Origin: Pukyongia sp963768085
GTDB lineage: Bacteria > Bacteroidota > Bacteroidia > Flavobacteriales > Flavobacteriaceae
Reading direction: 5' to 3'
Assembly: GCA_963768085.1 (NCBI GenBank)
Contig: CAVYGO010000002.1
Location: forward strand, 1 to 64,000
DNA: 64,000 nucleotides
This document shows, one piece after another, positions 62,977 to 64,000 of the stretch (its first letter is position 1; each line of letters starts with the position of its first letter). Below the pieces are notes generated by a model. The model did not search any database. It was not told the DNA's origin and worked only from the letters and a program-made list of their open reading frames with translations. The translations under genes were made by a program, and so were the position numbers.

Positions 62977-63990
62977 TCATGAATTGATCTCCCGGTTGAG
63001 GAACTGGTAGAATGTTGTTGCAATATAAAAGATGATGCTTATCACGAACGCATAGCTACCAATAAGGGCGATCACAGGCAGGCTGTACAACAAAACTGCC
63101 AGAGGTAATAAGAGTCCAAAAAGGACCAGAAACAGAAAGATCAAATAGAGATATCGGATCAGGCCTGGCATATTTCTACTCGATTTTTCCTGAAACTGGA
63201 ATAACTTAGGAATAACCTCTTTGGTCATATATTCGCCTAATTTGGAGAAGAAAACTTCGTTAAAAGAAGAGTCATCAAAATAAGCACTGTCGATCACATT
63301 AGCCAGCGTCATAACTTTTTCCTGGTGTCGTTCAAAAACAGCGTTATAATCCAGGGCTTCCTTAAAGATGCCGTATTTATATCCAAAGTAATACCACAAG
63401 CCAGAGCCACATTTATGCTCCAACCACTTTTTTACTATATCCTGAGAATAGACCTTCGGATAATCTATACTTTCTGCAATTTTTTTGTCCTTTGTGCTCG
63501 TCATAAGCAGGGATTTCATCTCCAGGTACAAATTCTCCGTATCCTGGTAATTATGATGTTCCTGGAGGAATTCAATGGCCAGTTTGGATTTACCTTTGTA
63601 AAATTCCTTGACTTCAAAGAAATTCAGCCCTTCAAATTCATCGTCAATGTATTCCCTCAACCCGGGAAGCCACATTTTAGATCGCAGCAGTATCTCTACA
63701 ATACTTCTGAAATTATGCATTTGCTGAGTTACCTTGCTCAACTTGTCGACCATAATGTCTTTAGTCGATTTAAGGGACATCGCTGTATATGCCATATATA
63801 CCATAATAATAGCCGATAAAAATCCGCTTATACTAATGAAGATCGTGGAGAAACCGATTAGTTTTTCGGCAAATTCAGGTGTCGCAGAAACTTTCTGCTG
63901 AAGGAAAAATATAAGAGCAATGCAGAGCAGTCCACTAAATACAAGTGGAATAATCGCATACAAATCCTTGAAGAAAGATTTTTTTCTCAT
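62977..63990 (-). CDS. Membrane protein of unknown function
   Basis: Protein of 337 residues with two N-terminal hydrophobic helices (about 11-30 and 42-68), a soluble central region of about 190 residues rich in charged and aromatic residues (for example FEVKEFYKGKSKLAIEFLQE and IAESIDYPKVYSQDIVKKWL), and two C-terminal helices (about 275-297 and 303-328). This resembles phage-abortive-infection-like or mechanosensing membrane proteins with a cytoplasmic middle domain, but no family is recognised. It stands 111 bases upstream of uvrA on the same strand, with no evident link. The start ATG at 63990 is close to the window edge, so its promoter is not visible. Confidence 0.7.
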   Translation of the reverse strand: MRKKSFFKDLYAIIPLVFSGLLCIALIFFLQQKVSATPEFAEKLIGFSTIFISISGFLSAIIMVYMAYTAMSLKSTKDIMVDKLSKVTQQMHNFRSIVEILLRSKMWLPGLREYIDDEFEGLNFFEVKEFYKGKSKLAIEFLQEHHNYQDTENLYLEMKSLLMTSTKDKKIAESIDYPKVYSQDIVKKWLEHKCGSGLWYYFGYKYGIFKEALDYNAVFERHQEKVMTLANVIDSAYFDDSSFNEVFFSKLGEYMTKEVIPKLFQFQEKSSRNMPGLIRYLYLIFLFLVLFGLLLPLAVLLYSLPVIALIGSYAFVISIIFYIATTFYQFLNREINS

Positions 63991-64000
63991 ACATAAGTAT

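Overview
This 64 kb window is chromosomal DNA from a member of the Bacteroidota, most probably a (marine) Flavobacteriaceae. The evidence is mutually consistent: GLPGLI-family and CarboxypepD_reg-like/beta-barrel proteins, type IX secretion (T9SS) C-terminal sorting domains, a hybrid two-component system with a propeller sensor, a fused E1 alpha/beta ketoacid dehydrogenase, promoters of the Bacteroidota type (TAnnTTTG at -7), and an almost complete lack of Shine-Dalgarno sequences. No rRNA, tRNA, insertion sequence, CRISPR array or integrated phage was seen. Gene density is high on both strands.

Layout. 0-13 kb: a CPBP membrane protease and a membrane-anchored AraC regulator, a GLPGLI plus outer-membrane barrel pair, several secreted proteins (NTF2-like lipoprotein, TPR protein, T9SS lipase-like hydrolase, DUF2911 protein), a lone phage-tail-tube (gp19-like) gene, and a frameshifted T9SS cargo gene. 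13-17 kb: a sugar module transcribed GH130 -> small Gly-rich membrane protein -> MFS sugar permease -> ROK kinase. 17-25 kb: DEAD-box helicase, dienelactone-hydrolase-like protein with what looks like the 3' stump of a glycerophosphodiesterase behind it, Skp/OmpH chaperone, CarboxypepD_reg protein, HXXEE protein and a large sortilin/BNR propeller protein. 25-33 kb: a tightly coupled glycogen/alpha-glucan operon GlgE -> maltokinase -> GlgB, followed by a GH31 alpha-glucosidase, without trehalose synthase. 33-36 kb: secreted FG-GAP and leucine-rich-repeat proteins. 36-45 kb: menaquinone genes (hotdog thioesterase, menF, menD; menB 5 kb further on) interleaved with CvfB, an esterase and a secreted papain-fold peptidase. 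45-51 kb: small lipoprotein, second HXXEE protein, universal stress protein and a 1314-residue hybrid two-component regulator. 51-64 kb: asnB, a PepSY-like secreted protein, fused E1 dehydrogenase, an M1-peptidase-like/beta-barrel fusion, LOG protein, uvrA and an unknown membrane protein.

The most striking regulatory finding lies upstream of asnB (minus strand, 52820-52917). A 13-residue open reading frame, MLLSNSNNNNTMP, carries five Asn codons among six. Its stop codon overlaps a segment that can pair with the loop and inner arm of a textbook intrinsic terminator lying 28 bases before the asnB start. This has every part expected of ribosome-mediated transcription attenuation responding to asparagine (or charged tRNA-Asn) supply.

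Other points of note are the M1-like protein without HEXXH, the solitary tail-tube protein, the GlgE operon lacking TreS, and several genes (menD, cvfB, uvrA) whose -7 promoter element ends only 5-6 bases before the ATG, suggesting leaderless mRNAs. All assignments were made by reading motifs by eye; no database search was run.
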